From Candidatus Gastranaerophilales bacterium (GTDB lineage Bacteria; Cyanobacteriota; Vampirovibrionia; Gastranaerophilales; Gastranaerophilaceae): a stretch of DNA of 48,363 nucleotides. The notes beneath the pieces were generated by a model. The model was not told the origin of the DNA. It worked only from the letters and a program-made list of their open reading frames with translations, and did not search any database. Shown in pieces: positions 16,039 to 24,579 of this stretch; position 1 is the first letter of the stretch; each line of letters starts with the position of its first letter. The stretch spans positions 19,478-67,840 of the forward strand of contig CAJUPC010000006.1 in assembly GCA_910588555.1 (NCBI GenBank), read 5' to 3'. Both the position numbers and the translations under genes were made by a program.

Positions 16039-17421
16039 ATGGAAGAAAAAGAAATATGGAGTAAAGCCAAAGAGGAGCTAGCGCAGACTGTACCTACGTT
16101 TAAAATGTGGATAGAGCCTCTGGAAGCTGTTTCTTTTGACGGCAACCTTTTAACTTTAATTACTGCTCACGCTCTTGCTCCGCAAGCAATAAAATCACAG
16201 CATGATGCTAAAATTCTTGAAGCCTTAAAAAATGCTGTCGGTAAAAGTGTCAGCTATACAATAGTCTATGATGAAGAGTTTGCCGAACGCTACCAGAAAG
16301 AAAAGAAAAAAGAACTTCAAAAACAAAAGCGTACCCCTGTTGAAACAGAAGAGTCCAAATTGATGGACAACCTTGCACAAATGCAGTCTTCTGCTAATTT
16401 AAATTTAAAATATAAATTCTCAAACTTTGTAGTCGGGGAAAACAGCAGGTTTGCTCATGCTGCTGCAATGACTGTTGCACAAAATCCGGCAAAAAAATAT
16501 AATCCGTTATTTATTTACGGTGCATCAGGGCTTGGAAAAACTCACCTTATGCAGGCTGTCGGTCATTATGTTATATTTAATAAACCAAAATTGAAAGTTA
16601 AATATATTAAAACAGAAGAGTATTTTAACGAACTTATTAAAAATCTTCAAACAGGCGGTAACGATAAGACAAACAGAATGGATAAATTTCGTCAAAAATA
16701 CAGAAATGTTGATGTTTTGTTGATTGATGATATTCAGTTTTTGGAAAGCAAAACATTCACTATGGAAGAAATTTTCCATACTTTTGACAGTCTTCATAAC
16801 AATAATAAACAAATTGTTATTACCTCAGACAGACTGCCGAAAGATATTCCTACACTTCCTGACAGGCTCAGAACGCGTTTTGAAATGGGTTTGATTGTGG
16901 ATATTACTCCGCCTGATTTTGAAACACGTGTTGCTATTTTGAAAAATTTAGCGGAAATGGCTAACATTCAGGCTGAATTTGATGTCTTTGAATATATTGC
17001 AAAGAATTTTATGAACAATGTTCGAGAGCTTGAGGGTGCATTTAATAAAGTCAGTGCTTATGCTGATATTGAGAAGACTGATTTGACACTTGCTTTTGCT
17101 AAAAAAGTTTTGAACTGCGAAGCTATGAGGCAGGAAATTAGTATTTCGGATATTGCAAAAGCTGTCGGCGAATACTATGGAGTTTCGATTAAAGACTTTT
17201 TGAGCTCTGCAAGAAATCAAAGAGTTTCTTCAGCTCGTCACATTGCTGTTTATTTATCAAGAGAAATGACGCAGAAAAGCTTTGAGGCTATTGCAGAATT
17301 TTTCCAAAAGAAACATACAACAATGCTTTATTCTTACGAAAAAATCAGAGATGATTTGAAAGTTAATAAAGAACTGGAACAAGATATTTCTGTAATCAGA
17401 AGAACTTTGAGGGAGCAATAA
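16039..17421 (+). CDS. dnaA: Chromosomal replication initiator DnaA
   Basis: AAA+ initiator that binds DnaA boxes and melts the origin. Domain I spans 1-80, a charged linker 80-120, and domain III has Walker A GASGLGKT (161-168) and Walker B VLLIDDIQFL. Domain IV ends in the DNA-binding signature VSSARHIAVYLSREMTQKSFEAI. Length 460 is normal. It sits fourth in an operon, 12 bases after a methylase gene and overlapping ruvA by one base. It is not next to dnaN, and no origin-like cluster of DnaA boxes is present around it. Confidence 0.97.
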   Translation: MEEKEIWSKAKEELAQTVPTFKMWIEPLEAVSFDGNLLTLITAHALAPQAIKSQHDAKILEALKNAVGKSVSYTIVYDEEFAERYQKEKKKELQKQKRTPVETEESKLMDNLAQMQSSANLNLKYKFSNFVVGENSRFAHAAAMTVAQNPAKKYNPLFIYGASGLGKTHLMQAVGHYVIFNKPKLKVKYIKTEEYFNELIKNLQTGGNDKTNRMDKFRQKYRNVDVLLIDDIQFLESKTFTMEEIFHTFDSLHNNNKQIVITSDRLPKDIPTLPDRLRTRFEMGLIVDITPPDFETRVAILKNLAEMANIQAEFDVFEYIAKNFMNNVRELEGAFNKVSAYADIEKTDLTLAFAKKVLNCEAMRQEISISDIAKAVGEYYGVSIKDFLSSARNQRVSSARHIAVYLSREMTQKSFEAIAEFFQKKHTTMLYSYEKIRDDLKVNKELEQDISVIRRTLREQ

Positions 17422-18038
17422 TGTACGATTACATTAAAGGGATATTGTCAGGAAAATCAAATACTTCTAAGGGGACTTTTCTTACTGTGGAAACCGGCGG
17501 AATAGGTTATTTGCTTGAAACAACTTCTAGAGATTTTTCTGCAGCTTCTGACGGTGAAGTCAAGATTTATACAGTACTTTTGCATAGGGAAGACAAAATG
17601 AGTCTTTGCGGTTTTTTGCACAAAGAAGACAGAGATATATTCAATATTTTAACCTCTGTGTCAGGTGTTGGTTCAAAAATGGCATTGACTTTGTTGGATG
17701 AATTTGAGTCATCAGAACTTATCGGATTTGTAATCGAGGGTAATTATAAAGAGATTACGCGCGCTAAAGGTGTGGGACCCAAATTAGCGCAGAAAATAAT
17801 CCTTGAACTAAAAGATAAATTGATGAATTATCAGACAAAAGAACCTATAAAGGTTACCTCTGTTTCGTCTACCAAAATTGACAATCAAGCTGTTGAAGAC
17901 GCTCAAATGGTGCTGGTTTCTCTGGGTTATGAACGCAAAGAAATTCAAGAAGCAATCTCAAAAGCTGTTGCGTTGTTGAATGACAAAGCCTCTGCTGAGG
18001 AGATTTTGAAAGAGTCGTTGAAATTGTTGTCGGCATAG
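17421..18038 (+). CDS. ruvA: Holliday junction branch-migration protein RuvA
   Basis: Tetramer that grips four-way junctions and recruits the RuvB motor. It has the N-terminal OB fold (MYDYIKGIL, VETGGIGYLL, REDKMSLCGF), two helix-hairpin-helix motifs (LTSVSGVGSKMALTLL and ITRAKGVGPKLAQKIILELKDKL) and the C-terminal RuvB-binding domain (AQMVLVSLGYERKEIQEAI). At 205 residues it is complete. The last gene of the operon, it shares a TAATG junction with dnaA. ruvB is not adjacent. Confidence 0.97.
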   Translation: MYDYIKGILSGKSNTSKGTFLTVETGGIGYLLETTSRDFSAASDGEVKIYTVLLHREDKMSLCGFLHKEDRDIFNILTSVSGVGSKMALTLLDEFESSELIGFVIEGNYKEITRAKGVGPKLAQKIILELKDKLMNYQTKEPIKVTSVSSTKIDNQAVEDAQMVLVSLGYERKEIQEAISKAVALLNDKASAEEILKESLKLLSA

Positions 18039-18055
18039 TAATAATAGCTTTAAAT

Positions 18056-19108
18056 TTAGCCGCCCATATTCAAACACGGAATGCATGCACCGACACAAAA
18101 CATTTTATCAGTGCAGGCAAAAGTTTGTGAACCAAAATGGGAGAATAACAAGATTATAATAAATGCTGCCGCAACCATTGCAGGTCCGAACGGTAAATAT
18201 GTTCTGTTTGAAGGGTTTTCACGCAAACCTTTGAATATAAACATACAGGATAAAAGTCCCAAAACAGCAAGCAATAAAGCTCCAAACATATAAATAATCG
18301 GGTTTTCTATCAAATTATTTTGCTGCATAACATAAAATACAGCAGCGTAAATGCAGAATGAACCGAAAGATATTAATGTTTTCCAATCTTTATTGTCTAT
18401 TAAACCTTTGATGAATGAAGGCAAAAATAATATTACTTGAATTATAACGCTTAAAATTAGTGCTAAGATAAGCATTTGCACACCAAATAAAGCTCCCAGT
18501 CCAGCGGCAATATATGTGTCGCCTTCGCCGAAAGCTCTTGTACCTGCTATAAGATAACCGGCTCTTGCAAAAAGCTCCATAATAACAACACCTGCAATTA
18601 CCCCGAGAATACTCATGGTTAAAGGATTAGAAAGCCATGTTACTGCCCGAACATCTGACACTATATAATAAATTGTATAACCAGCCGAGAAAAGTAAGCC
18701 CAAACCTATCAATGTATAAGTGTGTGCGTCAAACACAACTTTTTCTTTTATATCTGTTCCCGCAAGCACTATTAAAACTGATGAAACAACCCAGTAAAAT
18801 AAAGTATTAATACTGAAACCGAATTTTATAAATAAATAAGTAAAAATTATACCTGTTAAAAGTTCGATTATCGGATATTGAATGCTGATTTTTTCTTTGC
18901 AGAATGCACATTTTCCGCCAAGACAAATATATGAAATAACAGGGATATTATGCCACCATTTTAAAGAATTCTGGCAAACAGGACATTTTGAAGCGGGGAA
19001 GACGATTGACTCATTGCTTAAAGCTCTTAATATAACAACATTTAAAAAACTTCCTATGCATAAGCCTGTAATAAATACGAATGCTAAAATCGTAATCAAC
19101 GCTTCCAT
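18056..19108 (-). CDS. pilD: Prepilin peptidase (A24A)
   Basis: Membrane aspartyl protease that cuts class III leaders from prepilins and methylates the new N-terminal Phe. It has an N-terminal SFLNVVILR block and a CxxC...CxxC zinc motif (Cys42, 45, 67, 70). The catalytic aspartates are in GTDIKEKVVFD (Asp119) and GEGD (Asp197), with hydrophobic helices throughout. At 350 residues it is longer than typical PilD because of extra C-terminal helices and a Cys-rich tail. Its substrates should include the five prepilins in this window. AAGGAG precedes the ATG, and the SigF-like gene ends 12 bases upstream in the same direction. Confidence 0.93.
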   Translation of the reverse strand: MEALITILAFVFITGLCIGSFLNVVILRALSNESIVFPASKCPVCQNSLKWWHNIPVISYICLGGKCAFCKEKISIQYPIIELLTGIIFTYLFIKFGFSINTLFYWVVSSVLIVLAGTDIKEKVVFDAHTYTLIGLGLLFSAGYTIYYIVSDVRAVTWLSNPLTMSILGVIAGVVIMELFARAGYLIAGTRAFGEGDTYIAAGLGALFGVQMLILALILSVIIQVILFLPSFIKGLIDNKDWKTLISFGSFCIYAAVFYVMQQNNLIENPIIYMFGALLLAVLGLLSCMFIFKGLRENPSNRTYLPFGPAMVAAAFIIILLFSHFGSQTFACTDKMFCVGACIPCLNMGG

Positions 19109-19120
19109 TTATGTCTCCTT

Positions 19121-19900
19121 TTAATCTTTTTTTATAATTTCATACATTTTATTTAAAGCTTTTTTCAGGCGTCTTGAAACCTGCATTTGTGAAATGTGAA
19201 TTTTTTCCGAAATTTCGCGCTGGTTTAAGCCATGATAATAACTCAATTCAATAATTTGCCGCAAGTCGGCAGGAAGTTTTTCTATAGCCTGTTTCAGCAT
19301 AATTCTGTTTTCGTAAGAATTCATGAATTCCTGATAATCGCCTGCCGGAATTTTATCGATAAGAGTCAAATCGTCGTCATCTACTGATGAAATTGCCTGA
19401 TCTAGCGAAAGAGTTGTTTTGCAAAGTTCAATTTCCAAAACCTCATGTATTTTTTTTACATCCACTCCGGCGCATTCTGATATCTGCTCTTCTGTCGGTT
19501 CTTCAAACCCTTTTTCTTTCAATGTTTTGACTGCGGAACTTATTTTGAAAACAAGTTCTTGAAGTTCTCTCGGAGCTTTTATTATCGATGCTTTATCTCT
19601 TAAATAATGTTTTATTTCTCCTCGAATGAAATAGGATGCATAAGTCTTAAATTTAACATTTTTATCAGGGTCAAAAAATTCAATAGCTTTGATTAAACCG
19701 ATTGAACCGACCTGAACCAAATCTTCGTTGGAAATTCCTGATTGCATGGAAATAGTCCCGGCAATTTTTTTAACGAGCGTCATTGCGTTTTCCACAGCAC
19801 TCAAATGAAGCATGCGTTTCTTTTTCTCGTCATTGCAGTCTTTATAGGCAATCACAAGTAAATCAAGTTCGTCAATTGTTTTATCTTTACTTTCCAACAA
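19121..19900 (-). CDS. Group 3 sigma factor, SigF/SigB-like
   Basis: RNA polymerase sigma factor of 259 residues. Region 2 (ISNEDLVQVGSIGLIKAIEFFDP, then FKTYASYFIRGEIKHYLRDK), region 3 (PRELQELVFKISSAVKTL) and region 4 (KLPADLRQIIELSYYHGLNQREISEKIHIS) are all present, as in cyanobacterial SigF and Bacillus SigB/F. The start is TTG behind GAGGAGAG, with a TATAAT further upstream. In cyanobacteria SigF controls pilus genes. The position 12 bases before the prepilin peptidase fits that role here, by inference. Confidence 0.88.
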   Translation of the reverse strand: MLESKDKTIDELDLLVIAYKDCNDEKKKRMLHLSAVENAMTLVKKIAGTISMQSGISNEDLVQVGSIGLIKAIEFFDPDKNVKFKTYASYFIRGEIKHYLRDKASIIKAPRELQELVFKISSAVKTLKEKGFEEPTEEQISECAGVDVKKIHEVLEIELCKTTLSLDQAISSVDDDDLTLIDKIPAGDYQEFMNSYENRIMLKQAIEKLPADLRQIIELSYYHGLNQREISEKIHISQMQVSRRLKKALNKMYEIIKKD

Positions 19901-20027
19901 AAATTCTCTCCTCTTCTTATATTATAGCATAATTTATTTCATTTTTGAAATGTTTAAATTTATGTAATAATTTTCAGACATGCGGGATTTTTGTGTTAAG
20001 ATATAAAAATAAATTGGAGTAGAGAAT

Positions 20028-20309
20028 ATGATTACAATTAAAGATGTTGAACATGTTGCAAAACTTGCAAGATTAGAATTAACAGAAGAAGAAAAAGAAT
20101 TATATACAAAACAATTAGGTGATGTATTAAAATATGTTGACCAGATGAACGAAGTTGATACCTCTAATGTTAAACCGATGACTCAGGTTATTGATTTTTA
20201 TAATGTTATGAGAGAAGACAAAGTTGTTCAGGAAATCAGCAAGGAAGCTTTAATGTCTAATGCGCCCGAAGAAGAAAACGGGTTCTTTAAGGTTCCGAAA
20301 ATTAATTAG
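20028..20309 (+). CDS. gatC: Glu-tRNA(Gln)/Asp-tRNA(Asn) amidotransferase subunit C
   Basis: Small helical subunit that clasps GatA and GatB in the amidotransferase making Gln-tRNA. It has 93 residues with the family pattern VEHVAKLARLELTEEE, YTKQLGDVLKYVDQMNEVDT and the ending FKVPKI. A GGAG site lies before the ATG. gatA and gatB are not adjacent, so the complex is encoded at scattered loci. pyrG follows 48 bases on. Confidence 0.95.
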   Translation: MITIKDVEHVAKLARLELTEEEKELYTKQLGDVLKYVDQMNEVDTSNVKPMTQVIDFYNVMREDKVVQEISKEALMSNAPEEENGFFKVPKIN

Positions 20310-20357
20310 TGCATTAATGTATTAATTCTCGCAAAAGTCGTTGGAAAGGGCAAATAA

Positions 20358-21956
20358 ATGACTAAGTATATATTTATTACGGGTGGTGTTGTAAGTTCTT
20401 TAGGAAAAGGGATTATTGCCGCATCTTTAGGCAGATTATTAAGAGCAAGAGGGTTTTCTGTTATTAACCAGAAATTTGACCCGTATATAAACGTCGACCC
20501 CGGTACAATGAGTCCGTTCCAGCACGGTGAAGTTTTTGTTACAGATGACGGCGCTGAAACCGACTTGGATTTAGGTCACTATGAAAGATTTACCGATACT
20601 TCTTTAGGTAAATTAAACAATGTAACTTCAGGAAGTGTTTACAGCCACGTTATTAAAAAAGAAAGACGCGGAGATTATTTGGGTGGTACTGTTCAAGTTA
20701 TTCCGCATATTACAAACGAAATTAAATCAAGAATTAACGGTGCAACAAAACAGTTTAAACCTGATTTTCAACTTATTGAAATAGGCGGTACTGTCGGTGA
20801 TATTGAGAGTTTGCCGTTTGTCGAAGCTATCAGACAGTTTAAAGCTGAAGCCGGTATAGGAAACGCTATTTCAATTCATTGTACTTTGCTTCCGTATTTG
20901 CCTACATCAGGTGAATTGAAGACAAAACCCTCACAGCACAGTGTTAATGTATTGAGAAGTTACGGTATTCAGCCTGAAATTCTTGTTTGCCGTACAACAA
21001 AACCTATTCCCAAAACAGAAAAAGAAAAACTGGCTTTGTTCTGCTCGGTTCCAAAAGACGCAGTTATTGAATGCCGTGATATGAAAAGTATTTACGAAGT
21101 TCCGCTTGCTCTTGAAGCTCAAAATATGGCAAAAGTTGTTCTTGATATGCTTAGAGTAGATGACAGAAAAGCTGATTTGAAAGATTGGGAAAAGCTTGTC
21201 GATAGAATAAAAAATCCGAAAAAGACTATTAAAGTCGCAATTGCAGGTAAATATACCAAACTTTCAGACGCGTATATTTCTGTTGTAGAGTCATTAAAAC
21301 ACGCAGGTTATGCAAACGATGCGGCAATTGAGATTAAATGGATTAACTCGGAAGAATGCGTTGATGAAGATAAATGCCGAGAGTTAATGAAAGATATTCA
21401 GGCTGTTGTAGTTCCTGGCGGATTTGGTATCAGAGGTATTGAAGGTAAGTTAAACGTAATCAAATATGCAAGAGAAAATAATGTTCCTTTCTTAGGACTT
21501 TGTTTAGGTATGCAGTGTGCGGTTATTGAGTATGCAAGAAATGTTGCCGGTTTGAAAGGTGCAAACTCTGCTGAATTTGATGAAAATGCACAATATCCCG
21601 TTATTGATTTAATGCTTGAACAAAAAAATGTTCATGCGTACGGCGGAACAATGAGATTGGGTGCTTACGATTGTGTATTGAAAAAAGGTTCAAAGGCCGC
21701 AAAAGCTTACGGGTCGGAAAAAATCTCAGAACGTCACAGACACAGATATGAAGTTAATAATGAATACTTGAAACAAATTGCTGATGCAGGTTTGGTGTTC
21801 TCAGGCATGTCGCCTGACGGAATGCTTGCAGAAGTTGTTGAGCTTCCGCATTTGGATTGGTTTGTAGCTTCGCAATTCCACCCCGAATTTAAATCAAGAC
21901 CGGAAAAACCGCACCCGCTGTTTAAAGGTTTGATTGACGCAGCAGTAAAAAAATAA
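20358..21956 (+). CDS. pyrG: CTP synthase
   Basis: Converts UTP to CTP using ATP and glutamine. The N-terminal synthase domain (YIFITGGVVSSLGKGIIAASLG, DPYINVDPGTMSPFQHGEVFVTDDGAETDLDLGHYERF) is joined to a class I glutamine amidotransferase domain. The latter has the oxyanion PGGFGIRG, the nucleophile region FLGLCLGMQCAVIEYARN and HPEFKSRP. Length 532 is standard. A strong terminator follows the stop codon. Confidence 0.98.
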   Translation: MTKYIFITGGVVSSLGKGIIAASLGRLLRARGFSVINQKFDPYINVDPGTMSPFQHGEVFVTDDGAETDLDLGHYERFTDTSLGKLNNVTSGSVYSHVIKKERRGDYLGGTVQVIPHITNEIKSRINGATKQFKPDFQLIEIGGTVGDIESLPFVEAIRQFKAEAGIGNAISIHCTLLPYLPTSGELKTKPSQHSVNVLRSYGIQPEILVCRTTKPIPKTEKEKLALFCSVPKDAVIECRDMKSIYEVPLALEAQNMAKVVLDMLRVDDRKADLKDWEKLVDRIKNPKKTIKVAIAGKYTKLSDAYISVVESLKHAGYANDAAIEIKWINSEECVDEDKCRELMKDIQAVVVPGGFGIRGIEGKLNVIKYARENNVPFLGLCLGMQCAVIEYARNVAGLKGANSAEFDENAQYPVIDLMLEQKNVHAYGGTMRLGAYDCVLKKGSKAAKAYGSEKISERHRHRYEVNNEYLKQIADAGLVFSGMSPDGMLAEVVELPHLDWFVASQFHPEFKSRPEKPHPLFKGLIDAAVKK

Positions 21957-21957
21957 T

Positions 21958-21986
21958 TAAAAAAGCTCCCAAACGGGAGCTTTTTT
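21958..21986. terminator. Bidirectional terminator between pyrG and prepilin 2
   Basis: GCTCCC / GGGAGC stem around AAAC, flanked by A and T runs on both sides. It serves pyrG on the + strand and the convergent prepilin 2 on the - strand. Confidence 0.9.
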
Positions 21987-21992
21987 ATTGCT

Positions 21993-22702
21993 TTAAAATT
22001 TAATCGGATAATCTTTTTTGAATTCGAAATTATCATATAATATTAATAAAGATGAACAAATTGCGTTGTTCTTACAAGCATCATAAGCAGCCTGTCTGTC
22101 AGTTGCGTCAATCATTCCTAAGGGGCCAAAAGCTTTATTTATTCCTAAATATCGGTTTTGTTCTGCTATTTTATGGCAAAAATGAAAAGGATAAATATCT
22201 TTTCCTGATACGTTTGGTTTTTTATCGCCGTTAGTATCATAAGAAAAAGTCATACAGCCGCCGTTCCATGCCAGAATAGTCGAGCCGTCCGGTAAATAAA
22301 TTTTTGCATGTCCTATATCTGAGCCGTTTTCTATCCTTTGAGTTTTTATATATGGTGAAAAGTATTTGTTCCAAAATCTCGACATTTCATCGAAGTTTTT
22401 AATTTTTGAGTCTTCCTCGTCTTCACCGTTTAAATTGTCAGTACGGCTCCAATCAGTTACAGGACCGTTGTCAATTTGAGAAAGCTGTATAGCTTGATTA
22501 AACATTGAATAAAACTTCTTTAATCTTGCGGACACTTCTTGTTTCCGATAATTTGCAATTAAACCTGGCATAGTTAATGCTGCAATTACACCAATAATTG
22601 CTAAAGTGATTAAAGTTTCTGCTAATGTAAATGCCCTAAAAATACCTAAGCCAAAAGCTTCGGGGGGGGGGCAATCATAGCACTATGCTTAAATCTTGAC
22701 AT
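21993..22702 (-). CDS. Prepilin-like protein 2, out of frame at a C10/G10 tract
   Basis: The start ATG at 22702 is 8 bases after GGAG (22714-22711). The zero frame reads MSRFKHSAMIAPPPKLLA and stops with TAG just past the tract. The pilin body RAFTLAETLITL...AALTMPGLI lies in the -1 frame and has no usable start of its own before 22571. With eleven C the two join as a 236-residue protein with an Ala-Phe cleavage site. The body shares ARLKKFYSMFNQAIQLSQIDN with prepilins 3 and 4 and ends DYPIKF. The promoter and ribosome site are nearly identical to those of prepilin 3. The protein is functional only if the tract length changes or slippage occurs. Confidence 0.72.
22653..22681 (+). repeat. G10 tract element, copy 2 (antisense to its gene)
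   Basis: AAAAGCTTC then G10 (22662-22671) then CAATCATAGC. Nearly all positions match copy 1, but the host gene runs on the - strand, so here the tract is read as C10 and encodes Pro. The block keeps its chromosomal orientation, not its orientation to the gene. Confidence 0.8.
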
Positions 22703-22730
22703 ATAAATACCTCCATCTTTCTATTTACTC

Positions 22731-22759
22731 ATTATTTACGATATTCTGTTTTTTGTCAA
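22731..22759 (-). promoter_or_regulatory. Promoter of prepilin 2
   Basis: TTGACA (22759-22754), exactly 17 bp, AATAAT (22736-22731). The same TTGACA-N17-AATAAT layout precedes prepilin 3. A second ACTTGACAAAAA lies about 53 bp further upstream (around 22806-22817), a direct repeat of the -35 region that could form a tandem promoter. Confidence 0.7.
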
Positions 22760-22816
22760 GTGTACTAACATTGGAAAGTTTTTATAAAGGTTGGTAATAT
22801 GCTTTTTGTCAAGTGT

Positions 22817-23179
22817 TTATCTGTTTTTTAAAGCGTCTTCAAGTGCTTTTTCAAGTACCGTAATTTTGTTTTCAAGTACCTGTATTTTTGCTTCCCCGTT
22901 AGAGTTAGAAATTGAACCTTTTTCAAGTTCACGTTTGTAAGCATTAAATTTTTCTTTTAAAGATGTATACAGCGGAGCAAAGAAAAATATAGCGGATATT
23001 TCGCCAAGCACAAATATTCCAAGCGTATATACAGCCATGTTTACGGTTCTTATATACGGTGAAAGATGTAAAAGCGCGGCAATTTGATTGCTTATAATGT
23101 TAATAACAGTACTTTCCTGATAATTCATTGCTAAAAGTACGCACAAAATTAATGTTGATATTACAGATATTATTTGCAT
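22817..23179 (-). CDS. LapA-like small membrane protein
   Basis: A 120-residue protein with two hydrophobic helices (about 3-28 and 48-72) and a C-terminal coiled coil (about 75-118, KIQVLENKITVLEKALEDAL). This two-helix plus coiled-coil plan is that of the LapA/DUF1049 family, whose E. coli members help tether lipopolysaccharide-assembly proteins. Assignment rests on layout more than on motifs. GAGG lies before the ATG. It follows rluD in the same direction. Confidence 0.6.
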   Translation of the reverse strand: MQIISVISTLILCVLLAMNYQESTVINIISNQIAALLHLSPYIRTVNMAVYTLGIFVLGEISAIFFFAPLYTSLKEKFNAYKRELEKGSISNSNGEAKIQVLENKITVLEKALEDALKNR

Positions 23180-23206
23180 TGTTTTATCCTCTTTGTCTAT
23201 TTTTGT

Positions 23207-24112
23207 TCAATTTGCCCTTAAATATTTCAAAACTTTATTGATTTTTTCGTCAGGTTCAATTTGTAACTCTATTATTTCATTTCCAAATGGTTTTGTAAAG
23301 CTTAAAAAGTATGATTGCAAAACCTGTTCTTCTGTTTTTACTTTTCCAACACCGGCCCCATAAAGCGTATCATTATAAACAGGGTGTTTAATATTGCTCA
23401 TGTGAACTCTGATTTGATGTGTTCTGCCTGTAATTAAGTTTAATTCAATGTATGTATGTTCTTTGAAGCGTTCAAGAACTTTTACACGAGTAAGACTTTC
23501 TTTGCCGTCTTCTCTTACTGCCATTTTGTGTGGCTGTGTCGGATTTCTGCCTATTGGTAAATTTATCTCAAATTCATTTTCTTTTATAACGCCTTTTACG
23601 ATTGCGTGGTATTTTTTTGTTATAGTATGTTCTTTTATTTGATTTGCTAAAAACTCGTGAGCCTTATTGTTTTTTGCAATCATCAAAAGTCCTGATGTGT
23701 TTCTGTCAAGGCGGTGCAAAATTCCGCGTCTGAATTCTCCGTTAATATCTGATAAATTTTCTCCGAATTTGTACAAAAGAGCATTGACTAAAGTGTTTTC
23801 TCGTTCAATTGTTGTCGGATGAGTAAGCATACCTGACGGTTTGTTTACCACAAGCATATTTTCGTCTTCATAAATAATATTAATAGGGATATTTTGAAGC
23901 TTTATTGATAAATCTTCCTGTTCTTGAACTTCAAATTCTACTTTATCGTTTTCCTTAAGCAGGTAAGATGGTTTTTTGACGGTATTGTTAATTTTGGCAT
24001 TTCCTGATTTTATCAGACTTTGGATTTTTGAACGCGATAAATCAGGAGTTATTTCTGCCAAATAACTGTCTAATCTTTTATTTTCGTCGTTTTCGTCTAT
24101 AAATATAATCAT
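23207..24112 (-). CDS. rluD: RluA/RluD-family pseudouridine synthase
   Basis: Converts uridines of 23S rRNA to pseudouridine. The S4 RNA-binding domain is at residues 8-70 (RLDSYLAEITPDLSRSKIQSLIKSGNAKIN). The catalytic block is HRLDRNTSGLLMIAKN with the essential Asp. It ends with GRTHQIRVHMSNIKHPVYNDTLYG. The 301 residues fit RluD (helix 69 target) better than RluC, but the site is inferred. It starts 5 bases after the lspA stop, in a four-gene unit with lspA and the secreted protein upstream. Confidence 0.92.
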   Translation of the reverse strand: MIIFIDENDENKRLDSYLAEITPDLSRSKIQSLIKSGNAKINNTVKKPSYLLKENDKVEFEVQEQEDLSIKLQNIPINIIYEDENMLVVNKPSGMLTHPTTIERENTLVNALLYKFGENLSDINGEFRRGILHRLDRNTSGLLMIAKNNKAHEFLANQIKEHTITKKYHAIVKGVIKENEFEINLPIGRNPTQPHKMAVREDGKESLTRVKVLERFKEHTYIELNLITGRTHQIRVHMSNIKHPVYNDTLYGAGVGKVKTEEQVLQSYFLSFTKPFGNEIIELQIEPDEKINKVLKYLRAN

Positions 24113-24117
24113 TTTAA

Positions 24118-24579
24118 CTATTTCGTTTTCTTTATTAAAATCATTATAATCAATGCAATTACACCAACATTTATCAAAATATCCGAAATATTAAAGACAG
24201 GGAAGTTTATGAAATTTAAATGGAAATAATCTCTTACAAAGCCGTAAACAATTCTTTCATGAAGATTTCCCGCAATACCTGCCGATAAAATTGCTATATA
24301 GAAACAGGTTTTTAGAGAAATGCTTTTTAAATGATTGATAACATGCAGGAATAAAAGTACTAATGCAATCATTGAAAGGATTATCAGAAGTTCTCTTGAG
24401 TCTTGAAGTATACTGAATGCTGCACCTGTATTTTTTATGTAATTCAGTGAAAATACAGGATTTGACATCTCAAAACCATGTGTAAGATTGTCTACAAGCA
24501 CATTAGACAGGTACAAGTTTGTAAATATAAAAAATACATAACATACTATAAAATATATAAATTTACTTGCTTTGCTCAT
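24118..24579 (-). CDS. lspA: Signal peptidase II (prolipoprotein peptidase)
   Basis: Four-helix membrane aspartyl protease that removes signal peptides from lipoproteins. The substrate-pocket motif is NYIKNTGAAFSIL. The second catalytic aspartate is in FNISD (Asp133). The first catalytic block, usually GNxxDR, reads GNLHER (104-109), so Glu108 stands where the catalytic Asp is expected. The 153 residues are standard. The start overlaps the end of the upstream gene by 17 bases and uses a GAGG inside it. Either a tolerated Asp-to-Glu change or reduced activity. Confidence 0.9.
   Translation of the reverse strand: MSKASKFIYFIVCYVFFIFTNLYLSNVLVDNLTHGFEMSNPVFSLNYIKNTGAAFSILQDSRELLIILSMIALVLLFLHVINHLKSISLKTCFYIAILSAGIAGNLHERIVYGFVRDYFHLNFINFPVFNISDILINVGVIALIIMILIKKTK

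Noticed and set aside
16020..16040. Replication origin at dnaA
   Set aside because: Only 12 bases separate dnaA from the gene before it, and no cluster of TTATCCACA-like boxes is present. Single partial matches near 1717 and 10717 are not enough.
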